Shown: one piece after another, positions 44,740-53,480 of the stretch
How positions within the stretch are numbered: the first letter of the stretch is position 1
Layout: each line of letters opens with the position of its first letter
Assembly: GCF_016743815.1 (NCBI RefSeq)
Contig: NZ_CP061036.1
Coordinates: forward strand, 62,001-126,000
DNA: 64,000 bases
Direction of reading: 5' to 3'
Origin: Sphingomonas aliaeris
GTDB lineage: Bacteria; Pseudomonadota; Alphaproteobacteria; Sphingomonadales; Sphingomonadaceae
Notes under the pieces: model-generated
Seen by the model: the letters and a program-made list of their open reading frames with translations, nothing else
Database searches by the model: none
Told to the model about the DNA's origin: nothing
Program-made: the position numbers and the translations under genes

Positions 44740-45507
44740 ATGGCGACCGCGGCGCCCAAGAAAGCGACGATCTACCGGATGGTGATCCCGACGCACACCT
44801 GCCCTTATGGTTTGAAGGCCAAGGATCTGCTGCGCCGGCAGGGTTACGAGGTCGAGGATCACTGGCTGCGCACGCGCGAGGAGACGGACGCGTTCAAGGC
44901 CGAGCATGACGTGAAGACCACGCCGCAGACCTTCATCGGGGGTGAGCGCGTAGGAGGCTTTGACGATCTGCGCCGCTTCTTCGGCAAGGCGGTGCGCGAT
45001 CCCAAGGCCGTCACATACAGGCCCGTAGTCGCGGTGTTCGCCATGACCGCGCTGATGGCGCTCGCGGCCAGCTTCGCTGCCTTCGGCTCCCCGCTCACGG
45101 TCCGCGCCGGGGAATGGTTCATCGCCTTCTCGATGTGCGTGCTCGCCATGCTGAAGCTCCAGAACGTCGAGAGCTTCTCGAGCATGTTCCTCAACTACGA
45201 TCTGCTCGCCAAGCGCTGGGTGCCCTATTCCTACGTCTATCCCTACGCGGAAGGTGTCGCGGGCGTGCTGATGGCCGCTGGTGTGCTCACCTGGCTGTCG
45301 GTGCCGATCGCGCTCGTCATCGGGACGATCGGTGCGGTATCCGTTATCAAGGCGGTCTATGTCGACAAGCGCGAACTCAAGTGCGCCTGCGTTGGCGGGG
45401 ACAGCAACGTACCCCTCGGCTTTCTTTCGCTGACCGAGAACGTGATGATGGTCGCCATGGCGCTATGGATGCTGATCGCCCCGGCTGCGCTCTCGATGCC
45501 GCACTGA
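44740..45507 (+). CDS. Glutaredoxin-MauE/DoxX-like membrane fusion protein, 255 aa
   Basis: Residues about 8-90 form a glutaredoxin domain with THTCPYGLKAKDLLR (CPYG active site) and TTPQTFIGGERVGGFDDLRRFF. Residues about 95-250 have four hydrophobic helices of the MauE type and end with a CACVGG motif before the last helix. It probably relays thiol electrons at the membrane. It is the only obvious target of the divergent MerR regulator; no merA, merT or merP is nearby. Confidence 0.85.
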   Translation: MATAAPKKATIYRMVIPTHTCPYGLKAKDLLRRQGYEVEDHWLRTREETDAFKAEHDVKTTPQTFIGGERVGGFDDLRRFFGKAVRDPKAVTYRPVVAVFAMTALMALAASFAAFGSPLTVRAGEWFIAFSMCVLAMLKLQNVESFSSMFLNYDLLAKRWVPYSYVYPYAEGVAGVLMAAGVLTWLSVPIALVIGTIGAVSVIKAVYVDKRELKCACVGGDSNVPLGFLSLTENVMMVAMALWMLIAPAALSMPH

Positions 45508-45546
45508 CCCGTTGACTTCAGGTCCAAAAGGCTGCCGGTAGCCGGG

Positions 45547-45888
45547 GTGAAGTCAGGGTCTCGCCCTCTTGTCAGCATCTTGCGCGCGGCCGTCTTGGCC
45601 GTGCTTGCTATGATGCTGCTCGTCCGGTTGGGGCCGATCTGCGAAACCAGTGCCCAAGCCGCTCCGATCGCGTCGGCAATGGCCGGGTGCGAGGAGAAGA
45701 ACCCTTCGGCGCCGGACAGAAAAGCGCCGCCATCGGCCTGCGCGACGCCCTGCATCGCCGTTCCGGTGGAGGCTCTGGCGAGGGTAGAGCCATTACCCTC
45801 ATTCCCGATCGCGCCTTGGCCGTCGTCGCCCTCCGCCATGGACGGGTGGCCGATACCGCCCGCCACTCCGCCTCCGCGAGCCGTGTGA
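45547..45888 (+). CDS. Hypothetical secreted protein, 113 aa
   Basis: A hydrophobic N-terminal segment (about 10-28) is followed by a proline/alanine-rich tail with four cysteines and no known motif. It uses a GTG start with a poor ribosome site. The position between a redox membrane protein and a Cys-rich metal-binding protein suggests an envelope metal role, but the gene is only moderately supported. Confidence 0.5.
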   Translation: MKSGSRPLVSILRAAVLAVLAMMLLVRLGPICETSAQAAPIASAMAGCEEKNPSAPDRKAPPSACATPCIAVPVEALARVEPLPSFPIAPWPSSPSAMDGWPIPPATPPPRAV

Positions 45889-45926
45889 CCCTCCAACAGA
45901 CCTACACACGATTCACGGAGATACCG

Positions 45927-46130
45927 ATGACCAAGTTCAAGCTGATCGGCGCCGCTTTGGCGCTCGCCCTGCCCACCGCGGCGTTCGCTGCCGGCTCCTG
46001 CTGCGCCGACATGCCGTGCTGCAAGGAAGGCTCGGATTGCTGCAAGGACGGCAAGGGCGATTGCTGCAAGGACATGAAGAAGGCCGGCGATCATGCCGGT
46101 CACGACATGTCCGGAATGCCCAAGAAGTAA
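45927..46130 (+). CDS. Cys-rich periplasmic metal-binding peptide, 67 aa
   Basis: A clean signal peptide (1-22, ending AAFAA) is followed by four CC pairs spaced 5-7 residues apart (SCCADMPCCKEG, DCCKDGKGDCCKDM) and a His/Met tail (DHAGHDMSGMPKK). This is a designed-looking metal ligand cluster for Cu, Hg or Cd. The start has GGAG 6 bases upstream. A strong TTCG-loop terminator follows immediately. Confidence 0.85.
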   Translation: MTKFKLIGAALALALPTAAFAAGSCCADMPCCKEGSDCCKDGKGDCCKDMKKAGDHAGHDMSGMPKK

Positions 46131-46136
46131 GCTGGG

Positions 46137-46166
46137 GAAGGGAGGCGTTCGCGCCTCCCTTCTTTT
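46137..46166. terminator. TTCG-tetraloop terminator
   Basis: GAAGGGAGGCG and CGCCTCCCTTC pair perfectly around TTCG and are followed by TTTTC. It ends the plus-strand transcript and may also serve the convergent DUF411 gene. Confidence 0.88.
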
Positions 46167-46606
46167 CAGTGGTGGGCGAACACCTTGCGTCCACCGGGTC
46201 CGAACGCAACGACGTCGTAGGGCTGGGCCTTCATGCCCGGCATTTCCATGCCCGGCGAGCCCATTGGCATCCCGGCAACCGCAAGACCCGTCACACCCTT
46301 CGGGTGCGTTGCCAGAGCCCGCTTCATGTCGGCGATCGGCACATGACCCTCGAAAGTCATGTCGTCGATGATGGCCGTGTGGCACGAGGCCAAGTCCGCG
46401 GGTACGCCCCGGGCCTTCATGAATGCGGGCCGGTTCGCGTCGTCGACGACGCGGACCGCGCGACCGAACTGAGCCTTCACCTGCTGCGCCCACTTCTCGC
46501 AACATGGGCAGCCCGGATCACGGTGCATCAGCACCGGCCCGGCAGCCACGGCTGCGACCGGCATGGCAAACGCTACAACAGCGGCGAGAAGGCGGATGCG
46601 GGTCAT
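46166..46606 (-). CDS. DUF411 metal-binding protein, 146 aa
   Basis: A signal peptide (about 1-22) precedes MHRDPGCPCCEKWAQQV with the CPCC motif and SCHTAIIDDMTFEGHVPIADMKRAL, both standard for DUF411, which accompanies copper and silver resistance genes. A Met-rich insert (MPMGSPGMEMPGM) is near the C-terminus. It is the last gene of the minus-strand copper block. Confidence 0.87.
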   Translation of the reverse strand: MTRIRLLAAVVAFAMPVAAVAAGPVLMHRDPGCPCCEKWAQQVKAQFGRAVRVVDDANRPAFMKARGVPADLASCHTAIIDDMTFEGHVPIADMKRALATHPKGVTGLAVAGMPMGSPGMEMPGMKAQPYDVVAFGPGGRKVFAHH

Positions 46607-46664
46607 GTCTATTCCTAAATTGCCGCTCCACCGCAGGCCAGCCCTGCGGTAGAGCGGTGGCCGA

Positions 46665-47039
46665 TCACTGTGCAGACTTGCCGTGCGCCCGCAGCCAGGC
46701 GTTCAGCTCGCCGACTTCCTTGTTCTGCTCGGCGATCGTCTTGGTCGCCATCTGGCGGACCTTTGCGTCCTTGGTTTCGCGCAACACTATCTGCGACATG
46801 GCAATACCGCCGCGATGATGCTCGACCATTTTGCGGACCCAGGTCTCGGTCGCATCGGCGCCCATGGCCGACATCATCTTTTCATGCATCTGCATTTCAG
46901 ACGGCGGATAGGGGTTCGCCGGCGTCGGCTTCATCATCTGACCGTGGTTCATGCCCGAATGATCCATGCCCTGCATCTGGGCGACGGCCGGGGCGGCGCC
47001 GAGCGCGGCCGCAAGGGCCAGAACAGTCATCTTCTTCAT
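46665..47039 (-). CDS. DUF305 secreted protein (CopM-like), 124 aa
   Basis: A signal peptide (about 1-20) is followed by a Met/His-rich segment (MQGMDHSGMNHGQMM) and a DUF305 domain containing MVEHHRGGIAMSQIVL. CopM-type DUF305 proteins bind copper in the periplasm. It has its own short upstream gap (47040-47120) with an imperfect hairpin (GATACGG/CCGTATC). Confidence 0.85.
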   Translation of the reverse strand: MKKMTVLALAAALGAAPAVAQMQGMDHSGMNHGQMMKPTPANPYPPSEMQMHEKMMSAMGADATETWVRKMVEHHRGGIAMSQIVLRETKDAKVRQMATKTIAEQNKEVGELNAWLRAHGKSAQ

Positions 47040-47120
47040 CGTGTCTCTCCTGGGTAAACGCCCCCGCCCACAGGAGAGATACGGGCGCGCGGACCGTATC
47101 CCTCACGCCCGTGATCGAAT

Positions 47121-47714
47121 TCAGCGTACCGGCTGAAGCGTATTCACCCCGACGCTCTCGTCGGTCTCGGGCGGGGGAGGGGGAACCTGCTTGTCACGAT
47201 AGGAGGGCAGGTCGGGCGCATTCGCAGGCGTGGGGTTTGCCTCGAGCCTGGCAATGGCTCGCTTCATCTGCGTGATTTCGCGGACCTGAGCATCGATGAT
47301 CCCGTCCGCCAGCTTGCGCACCTCGGGGTCTTTGATGTTTGCGCGCTCGCTCGTCAGGATCGCGATCGAGTGGTGCGGGATCATGGCTTTCATCCAGCTC
47401 ACGTCGTCCACCGTCTCCTGGCTGCGGACGAGCCACAGCGCGAGCGCGAACACCACGATGCTACCGCCGATGATCGCGGCATTCGTCCGCTTGTTCTTGT
47501 ACATCGACCACATGAAAAGGAGCATGATGATCGCCATGGTGGCGCCCATCACAAACGCCATCCAGAACCGCGTCTGGCTGAACTCGATATGCCCGAGGGC
47601 ATAGACGTTCACGTACATCAGCCCGAACATGACAACGGTCGACGTCGCCACCATCGCCGCGAAGCGACCGTAGCCCATTCCCATGTTCATCTTGTCTTGG
47701 TGCTCGTCCATCAT
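47121..47714 (-). CDS. DUF305-domain membrane protein, 197 aa
   Basis: Three hydrophobic helices (about 15-38, 50-68, 80-98) precede a DUF305 region with DVSWMKAMIPHHSIAILTSERANI; the C-terminus is proline rich. The membrane anchor distinguishes it from the secreted paralogue downstream. Its ATG should overlap the repaired stop of the PepSY gene (ATGA). Confidence 0.85.
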   Translation of the reverse strand: MMDEHQDKMNMGMGYGRFAAMVATSTVVMFGLMYVNVYALGHIEFSQTRFWMAFVMGATMAIIMLLFMWSMYKNKRTNAAIIGGSIVVFALALWLVRSQETVDDVSWMKAMIPHHSIAILTSERANIKDPEVRKLADGIIDAQVREITQMKRAIARLEANPTPANAPDLPSYRDKQVPPPPPETDESVGVNTLQPVR

Positions 47715-48465
47715 GCGACTCCCTGTCTGGAATTACGCCCCCGGCTTTGCGGCGCGGCCGTCTCGGCCAGCGCATGAAAAGAAGGATCGCGCCCGACACC
47801 GCGAAGACGAGACCGCCTGCGGCAAAGGCGTTGAGCCACGGCGTGTTGAACCGCTCGTGCTCGGTCCAATCCATGATGTGAAGGCCCCAGAAGAAGTCGT
47901 ACAGCCGCCACGTTCCTGTCCTGACCGACGTGAGACGTCCCGTGTCGGCTGCTACATAGATGCGGGTGGCGTCATCGTCGGCGAACGTGGCCCGCCAGGC
48001 CGGCAACGCCCCGCGATACTCGGTGCTGGCTCGTTCGACCCGTTCGATGGTGGGCGCGGGTACACCACTCCCTCGATACGCTTTCTGAGCGATCGTCCCG
48101 GCCACCGTGGCATCCAATGGTGGGATCGGCGCAGCCGTACGAGCGTCCAGCAGACGGATGCGACCATCCACAAGCTGTGCCTCAACGATCGGCCGCCCGA
48201 GCAGCATGCGGTGCTGAAGCTGGCGGACCGGCGCTCCTGCCGACGCAAGCAAGGCAGGTAACGGTGCGAAGCCTTGGGTGCTCGACAGCGCCGGCTCGGC
48301 GTTCCGTTCGATCCGGTGATCGCCATGAACCGTGTCGATCGGGAGCAGGCTCATCACAAGCCCGCTGGTGAACCAGACGATCGCCTGCGCGCCGATCAGG
48401 AGAGCAAGCCAGCGGTGAATCTTGCTCGCGCCAAGGTGGAGGCGGAGCCGCGGGCTCAGAACCAG
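47711..48465 (-). CDS. PepSY-domain membrane protein, frameshifted at its C-terminus
   Basis: IHRWLALLIGAQAIVWFTSGLVMSLLPID is the first membrane segment of PepSY-associated proteins. A periplasmic PepSY-like region follows, then YDFFWGLHIMDWTEHERFNTPWLNAFAAGGLVFAVSGAILLFMRWPRRPRR. As given, the frame reads on to 47461 inside the next gene. One base added at the C run 47738-47742 ends it at 47711, overlapping the DUF305 start. The N-terminus is unresolved: no ATG/GTG/TTG lies between the copB stop and the conserved region (a CTG at 48459 would overlap that stop; a GTG at 48555 lies within copB). Confidence 0.7.
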
Positions 48466-49669
48466 GTCCTCACGCCGGCGACGAAACTGAAGCCGCCCGT
48501 ATCGTCGCCCCGTGCCCGCGAGAAGCGCGCGGTGTCGCCGAACTGCCGTTCCCACGATACGCCGATATAGGGCGCGAACTCACGGCGGCCCTCGTAGCGA
48601 AGCCGCAAACCGGCCTCCAAATCCGTCAGCCCGGAGCCGATCCCGGTCTCCCGCACGTCCTGGGCCGCGAAGTTGGCCTCCACCCTGGGCTGGAGAACGA
48701 AGTAGTTGGTGATGCGCTGGTCGTAATAGCCCTCGGCGCGGGCGAGCACGTCCCCCTTGTCGGAGAGGAACAGCGCGCCCTCGATCTCGAACTGATAGGG
48801 GGCCAAGCCCTCGATCCCGATCGTCGCATAGGTGCGCGACGGGTTTGGCTTGAAGTCGTAGCGGACGCCGGCCTGAAGGTTCCAATAGGGATCGAGGGCG
48901 TGGCTGTAGAGCGCCTGCACCTCGGCGCTTTCCAGCGACTTGCCGAAGCTGCCTTCACCCTCCGACTTCAACCACAGTCGGTTGATGTCGCCTCCGATCC
49001 AAGCCTCGCCATCCCAGCGGTAGCCATCGCTTCCCTTGCGGGCCTGATACTCCGCGAGATTGAAGAGCACCTGGTAGTAGGTCATCCCGCCATGCTCGCG
49101 CCGCAGATCGTTCTCGCGCGAGCTGGCCATGGCATCCGCCCCCCAGAAGCGATCGGCGAGATGATCGCCGGACGGCGCGGGAGCGGGCTTGTTGCCGGGA
49201 AGAAGGTCGGTCCCGACCTTGGCGCCTGCCTGGCTACCCTCCATCGCCATACCGGGCATCGCGCTCATGTCATGCCCGGCATGCGGATCCTGCCCCGCTG
49301 CTGCCGGGGAGCCCATATCGGGCATAGCGGACATGTCGTGGCCGGCGTGCGGGTCCTGGGCGGGCGCGGCCTGCTGCCCGCCCATGTTCATGCCCTGCAT
49401 CCCGCTCATGTCGTGACCGGCGTGCGGATCGGCCGCCTGAGCCGGCGCGGTCGACGCACGACGAGGGCCGCGCTGCGAACGGGCGCCTTCCGCTTGGCCG
49501 CGGGCTTCGCCGCTGCTTTGCGCGCCGGCTTGGGGGCCGCTTTGGCTGCGGGTTTCGCCGGCATGGTCATCCCCGGCATGTTGTGCATGGAATGATCCAT
49601 GCTCTGCCCGAACACGGGGCTGGCGACGACTGCCGAGGCGAGGCCGGCGAGAAGGAGCGACCGGCTCAC
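48456..49669 (-). pseudogene. copB: CopB copper-resistance outer-membrane protein, reading frame broken near the N-terminus
   Basis: The C-terminal barrel is intact (YYQVLFNLAEYQARKGSDGYRWDGEAWIGGDINRLWLKSEGEGSFG ... AGVRTWF) and is preceded by Met/His repeats (DPHAGHDMSAMPDMG type). The signal peptide and Lys/Ala-rich segment (VSRSLLLAGLASAVVASPVFGQ) lie in a different frame; the break is near 49465-49490 and one added base joins them. The GTG start overlaps the copA stop (GTGA). CopB with CopA forms the pco/cop system. Confidence 0.82.
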
Positions 49670-51642
49670 GCTGCTGCCTCCCCGGGCTTGCGGACCTGGA
49701 CGACGCGCATCATCCCTGCGTGCATGTGGTAGAGCATGTGGCAGTGGAACGCCCAATCGCCTTCCTCGCCGGTCACGTCCCAGCTCACCGTGCCGCCTGG
49801 CTGGACGAGCACGGTGTGCTTCCGGGGCGCGTATGCGCCTTTTCCTGTCACTAGGTCGAAGAAGTGACCGTGGATGTGAATGGGGTGCCCCATCATCGTA
49901 TCGTTGATGAGGGTGACGCGCACCCGCTCACCGTGCAGCAGGGTGATCGGATCGGGGCTCTCCGACAGCTTCTCGCCATCGAAGCCCCACATGTACCGTT
50001 CCATATTGCCGGTGAGGTGGAGCTTGATCTCGCGCTCGGGTGCCCGCGTGTCGGGATTGCGGTCTAGGGCAACAAGATCGCGATAGGTCAGCACGCGGTG
50101 CCCGACATTCTCCAGTCCCTGACCTGGCTCGCCGGTGCGATCGACTGGCATGGCCGAAATGGTCTGGACACCCGGACCCTTCTTTACGCCCGGGGCCTTC
50201 GAAAAATCGCGCATGTTCATGCTGCCCATGTCCATGCCGGCCATCGACTGCCCATCTGCCATGCCCGGCATCGCACCCGACCCGTGATCCATCCCGACCA
50301 TTGCGCCACTCTGACCCTGCGGCGCGGTCATCCCGGCCATGGCGCCGGCAGCGGCGCCGGCGGCACCATGGTTCATCTGGGAATGGTCCATGCCCTGCAT
50401 CGAACCGCCACCTGCGCCATGGTCCATACCGCTATGGTCCATGCCCGCCATCGATCCAGCCTGTGCGCCCGTCGCAGCGCTTCCCATGCCCTGCATGGAG
50501 CCGTGATCCATCGTGCTCATGTCATGGCCGCCCATGCCCATGTCCTTCATGGTCGCGAGCGGCCGCTTGCGAAGCGGCGGGACTTCGGCAGCCATGCCCT
50601 CGCGGGGTGCGAGCGTCGCGCGCGCCATGCCGGAGCGATCGACGCTCTCGCCCACCAGCGTGTAGGCGCGCATGTCGGGCGGCGTGACGATCGCGTCATA
50701 GGTCTCGGCCGGACCGAACTGGAACTCGTCGATCTGAACGGGGCGGACGTTCAAGCCATCGGCCGCGACGATCGTCATCGGCAGGCCGGGGATGCGGACG
50801 TTGAAGGTCGTCATGGACGATGCGTTGATGAAGCGAAGCCGCACCCGCTCGCCCGGCCGGAACAGCGCGGTCCAATTGTCCTTGGGACCATGGCCGTTGA
50901 CCAGATAGGTGTAGGTCGAGGCGGTCACGTCGGCGACGTCGGCGGGGTCCATCCGCATCTTGCCCCACATCAGCCGCTCTTTGAGCGGCTGATCCTTGCC
51001 CGCCAGCAGCCCGCTTAGGGTCTGGCGCTGGCGGTTGAAGTAGCCCGACTCCTTCTTGAGGCGGTCGAACAGGTAGTGCGGATGCTGGAAGCTGTGATCG
51101 GACAGCACGATGACGTGCTCGCGATCGAACTGCACCGGGTCGGGGTCCTTGGGGTCGATCAGAATCGGCCCGTAGTGCCCCTCCTGCTCCTGAAGCCCCG
51201 AGTGGCTGTGATACCAGTAGGTGCCGCTCTGGATGATCGGGAACTCGTAGGTGAAGGTCGATCGTGCCGGGATGCCTGGAAAGGCAATGCCGGGCACGCC
51301 GTCCATCTGAAAGGGCACCAGCAGCCCGTGCCAATGAATAGAGGTTTCCTCATCCAATTCGTTAACGACGTGGAGGCGCACGTTCTGCCCCTCGCGCAAG
51401 CGGATGAGCGGAGCGGGCACGGTGCCGTTGATGCCGATCGCGTGGCTCTGCCGCCCGTCGATCATCATCATCTGGTGAGCGATCTTTAGCGTAATGTCGT
51501 CGCCCGAAACTGTCGGCAACGGCTTGGCGATGCCCGCGGACACCGGCTGCGCCCACGCCGGCATATAGGCCGACAGAGCAAGGCCGCTTCCGGCTAGGGT
51601 GGCACCGCGCAGCACTTGGCGGCGGTCGAGAACGCGCGACAT
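49666..51642 (-). CDS. copA: CopA multicopper oxidase (pco/cop type), 658 aa
   Basis: An N-terminal twin-arginine-like signal (RRQVLRGATLAGSGLALSAY) and three cupredoxin domains are seen, with copper ligands in SIHWHGLLVP, TYWYHSHSG, HPIHIHGHFFDL and WAFHCHMLYHMHAGMM. Between about residues 360 and 476 lies a Met/His/Gly-rich repeat region (MDHSGMDHGAGGGSMQGMDH pattern) for Cu(I) capture. It oxidises Cu(I) in the periplasm. It lies downstream of the sigma gene and starts the copA-copB unit. Confidence 0.95.
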   Translation of the reverse strand: MSRVLDRRQVLRGATLAGSGLALSAYMPAWAQPVSAGIAKPLPTVSGDDITLKIAHQMMMIDGRQSHAIGINGTVPAPLIRLREGQNVRLHVVNELDEETSIHWHGLLVPFQMDGVPGIAFPGIPARSTFTYEFPIIQSGTYWYHSHSGLQEQEGHYGPILIDPKDPDPVQFDREHVIVLSDHSFQHPHYLFDRLKKESGYFNRQRQTLSGLLAGKDQPLKERLMWGKMRMDPADVADVTASTYTYLVNGHGPKDNWTALFRPGERVRLRFINASSMTTFNVRIPGLPMTIVAADGLNVRPVQIDEFQFGPAETYDAIVTPPDMRAYTLVGESVDRSGMARATLAPREGMAAEVPPLRKRPLATMKDMGMGGHDMSTMDHGSMQGMGSAATGAQAGSMAGMDHSGMDHGAGGGSMQGMDHSQMNHGAAGAAAGAMAGMTAPQGQSGAMVGMDHGSGAMPGMADGQSMAGMDMGSMNMRDFSKAPGVKKGPGVQTISAMPVDRTGEPGQGLENVGHRVLTYRDLVALDRNPDTRAPEREIKLHLTGNMERYMWGFDGEKLSESPDPITLLHGERVRVTLINDTMMGHPIHIHGHFFDLVTGKGAYAPRKHTVLVQPGGTVSWDVTGEEGDWAFHCHMLYHMHAGMMRVVQVRKPGEAAA

Positions 51643-51687
51643 GAAAGCTCCTAGAAGGTGGGCCGCTACCGGCCCGTTTCACTCCTT

Positions 51688-52281
51688 CTACGCGTCCCGC
51701 ACGCCGATCCCTTGTTCGGTGTTCAACTTTTCGAGGAGGCGCGAGCGGGCACGGTAGAGGCGGGTTTCGACAGCCTTCTGGCTGATCCCCAGCACGTCGG
51801 CGGTTTCGGCTTGGCTCAAACCCTCGATGGTGCGCAGCACAAGAGCCTCTTTTAAATTCATGGGCAGAGCGGAAATGGCATCTGTTACCCGGTCCAACTC
51901 CTGGCGGTCGGCTGCGCCGTCGTCGATTGCCACCTGATCGTCCACCACAGCTTCAGCCCGATGATCGATGGGGGCCGCGAAGGAGAAGAACCGGCGCACC
52001 GTGCGCTTTCGCGCCCAGTCACGACATTTATTGATCGCGATCGTCGAAAGCCACGCTCTCATGGCGCGCTGCCCGTCGTAGCGCGGGAGGGCCTGGTGTG
52101 CGGCGACGAACGTCTCCTGCACCAGATCAAGCGCTTCGTCGGGTTCGCCGACGCATGCCCGCGCGAGCCGGAACACCGGCTGTTGGTAGCGTCGCACGAT
52201 TTCGGCAAAAGCGGCCTGCCGACCGGCAATGCTGAGCGTCGCCAGCTCGCCATCGGACAGCGTGGTCCAATCGAGGCTCAC
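51688..52281 (-). CDS. ECF sigma factor (CnrH-like), 197 aa
   Basis: Region 2 (FAEIVRRYQQPVFRLARACVGEPDEALDLVQETFVAAHQAL) and region 4 (LPMNLKEALVLRTIEGLSQAETADVLGISQKAVETRLYRARSRLLEKL) are clear. The two genes directly upstream, each overlapping by 4 bases, encode a periplasmic metal-sensor-like protein and a small membrane protein, giving the cnrYXH order. It probably activates copA-copB and perhaps copC-copD. Confidence 0.92.
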   Translation of the reverse strand: MSLDWTTLSDGELATLSIAGRQAAFAEIVRRYQQPVFRLARACVGEPDEALDLVQETFVAAHQALPRYDGQRAMRAWLSTIAINKCRDWARKRTVRRFFSFAAPIDHRAEAVVDDQVAIDDGAADRQELDRVTDAISALPMNLKEALVLRTIEGLSQAETADVLGISQKAVETRLYRARSRLLEKLNTEQGIGVRDA

Positions 52282-52718
52282 CCCTGGCCGTCGGTGAGCG
52301 CCTTCACCACCGCAGCATCGAATTGGGAGGTTTGATCGGCCCGCAGAAGCTGCCGCATGGCAAAGATATGCGCCAACGTGGCCTTCTGCAGCTCGCCCAT
52401 CGCGGCATGGCTCTGATCGACCGCGGCCGTGACCCGCGGTCCGTTGCCGTGCTCGGCCTCGATCGCCTCGGCAAGCCGGGCATTGGTCGCGCGCAACTCC
52501 AGCTCGAGAGCGCGCCGTTGCACCGCGAACCGATCTTCTAGGACCTTCAGCTTCGACTGCTGATCGGCATCAAGCGCGAGCTTGTGGTGCAGGACCTCGT
52601 GCAGCGCGGCGCCCGGCTGCTTGGGCTGGGGCAACAGCGCCCGTCCAACGAACACGCCCCCGATCGCCGCGAGAAAGGCGAGGACGACACACAGCAGGAC
52701 GCGCTTGGTCGAGGTCAC
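52278..52718 (-). CDS. Periplasmic heavy-metal sensor (CnrX-like), 146 aa
   Basis: An N-terminal membrane anchor (about 7-25) precedes a helical periplasmic domain with EVLHHKLALDADQQSKLKVLEDRFAVQRRALELEL; the histidines in HEVLHHK are candidate metal ligands. It fits the metal-resistance sensor fold of CnrX/ZraP-like proteins. Sitting between anti-sigma and sigma genes, it should release the sigma factor when metal binds. Confidence 0.85.
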   Translation of the reverse strand: MTSTKRVLLCVVLAFLAAIGGVFVGRALLPQPKQPGAALHEVLHHKLALDADQQSKLKVLEDRFAVQRRALELELRATNARLAEAIEAEHGNGPRVTAAVDQSHAAMGELQKATLAHIFAMRQLLRADQTSQFDAAVVKALTDGQG

Positions 52719-52987
52719 GGCTCGCCGATCAGCAAAGTCGAGGGTGCGAGCGGCGAGGCCCCGCCGAGCGGTGCGAGCGACACCGCAGGGCTCGCGGTCG
52801 CGGGCAGCTCGGCGCCGATCATGCCGATCGCCAATGCCGCGACCGTCACCGCACCGATGCCGAGCCCGGCCTGTCGCACGACCGGCCGTGTGCCGATGCG
52901 CGCGAGAACACGTGCTTCGACGTCGTCGAGCGCAGCCGGAACAGGTGCTCCCGCCAACCTCGCCAACGCTCTGTCCAGATCATCCAT
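52715..52987 (-). CDS. Small membrane anti-sigma-like protein (CnrY-like), 90 aa
   Basis: A short cytoplasmic N-terminus (MDDLDRALARLAGAPVPAALDDVEARVLARIG) precedes a single transmembrane helix (about 42-62). This is the layout of CnrY-type anti-sigma factors. The start has GGAG 8 bases upstream; a GTG 9 bases earlier is less well placed. It is the first gene of the three-gene sigma unit; a GTAACC box lies upstream (about 53013-53018, minus strand). Confidence 0.78.
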   Translation of the reverse strand: MDDLDRALARLAGAPVPAALDDVEARVLARIGTRPVVRQAGLGIGAVTVAALAIGMIGAELPATASPAVSLAPLGGASPLAPSTLLIGEP

Positions 52988-53106
52988 GTTTTCCACTCCG
53001 CCCCTCTAACACTGGTTACGCAGCGCTGCCCATCATCCCTCATCGGTCGCGTGAGGGGTGCGCGACTGTGCCGCGTAGAATGGACAGAACATCACGGAGT
53101 AGCCTC

Positions 53107-53478
53107 ATGCGTAGCGCCCTAGTCCCTGCCGCCCTTGCCATCCTCGGGCTCGCCAGCGCCGCCCAGGCTCACCCTAAGTTGCTGTCCGCCTCACCGGCGC
53201 CGAACGCGACTGTCGCCAAGCCAGCGCGTCTCGCGCTTCGGTTCAGCGAAAAGCTGATGCCGAAGTTCTCGGGCGCGGACCTGATGATGACCGCGCATGG
53301 CGGCACCGCGCACCCGCCCATGAAGGTCGCGGCTGCGGCCGGGGTCGCCGATGATGGCCGCACGCTCGTCGTCACGCCCAAGGCGCCGCTCGCCGCGGGG
53401 CGCTACAGCGTCGCGTGGCACGTGGTCTCGGTCGACACCCACCGGGTAGCCGGAAACTTCGCCTTCGCGGTCAAGTAA
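53107..53478 (+). CDS. copC: CopC periplasmic copper-binding protein, 123 aa
   Basis: Signal peptide 1-20, then mature HPKLLSASPAPNATVAKPARLALRFSEKLMPKFSG. The N-terminal His after cleavage, HGGTAHPPM and WHVVSVDTHRVAGNFAFAV are standard CopC features (Cu(II) site; the Met-rich Cu(I) loop is reduced). The frame is open upstream but the signal peptide fixes the start. It is followed 2 bases later by copD. Confidence 0.92.
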   Translation: MRSALVPAALAILGLASAAQAHPKLLSASPAPNATVAKPARLALRFSEKLMPKFSGADLMMTAHGGTAHPPMKVAAAAGVADDGRTLVVTPKAPLAAGRYSVAWHVVSVDTHRVAGNFAFAVK

Positions 53479-53480
53479 GG

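Noticed and set aside
44270..46130. A mercury resistance operon
   Set aside because: The regulator and operator look mer-like, but merA, merT, merP and merC are all absent, so I kept the genes as a separate redox module.
47461..47710. Extension of the PepSY protein into the next gene
   Set aside because: The residues turn into low-complexity Arg/His sequence out of phase with the DUF305 gene; a one-base repair gives a normal stop with a 4-base overlap.
50200..50570. Repeat array that could be mistaken for a minisatellite or CRISPR-like array
   Set aside because: The repeats are imperfect, in frame and encode the Met/His segment of CopA; no constant repeat with unique spacers exists.
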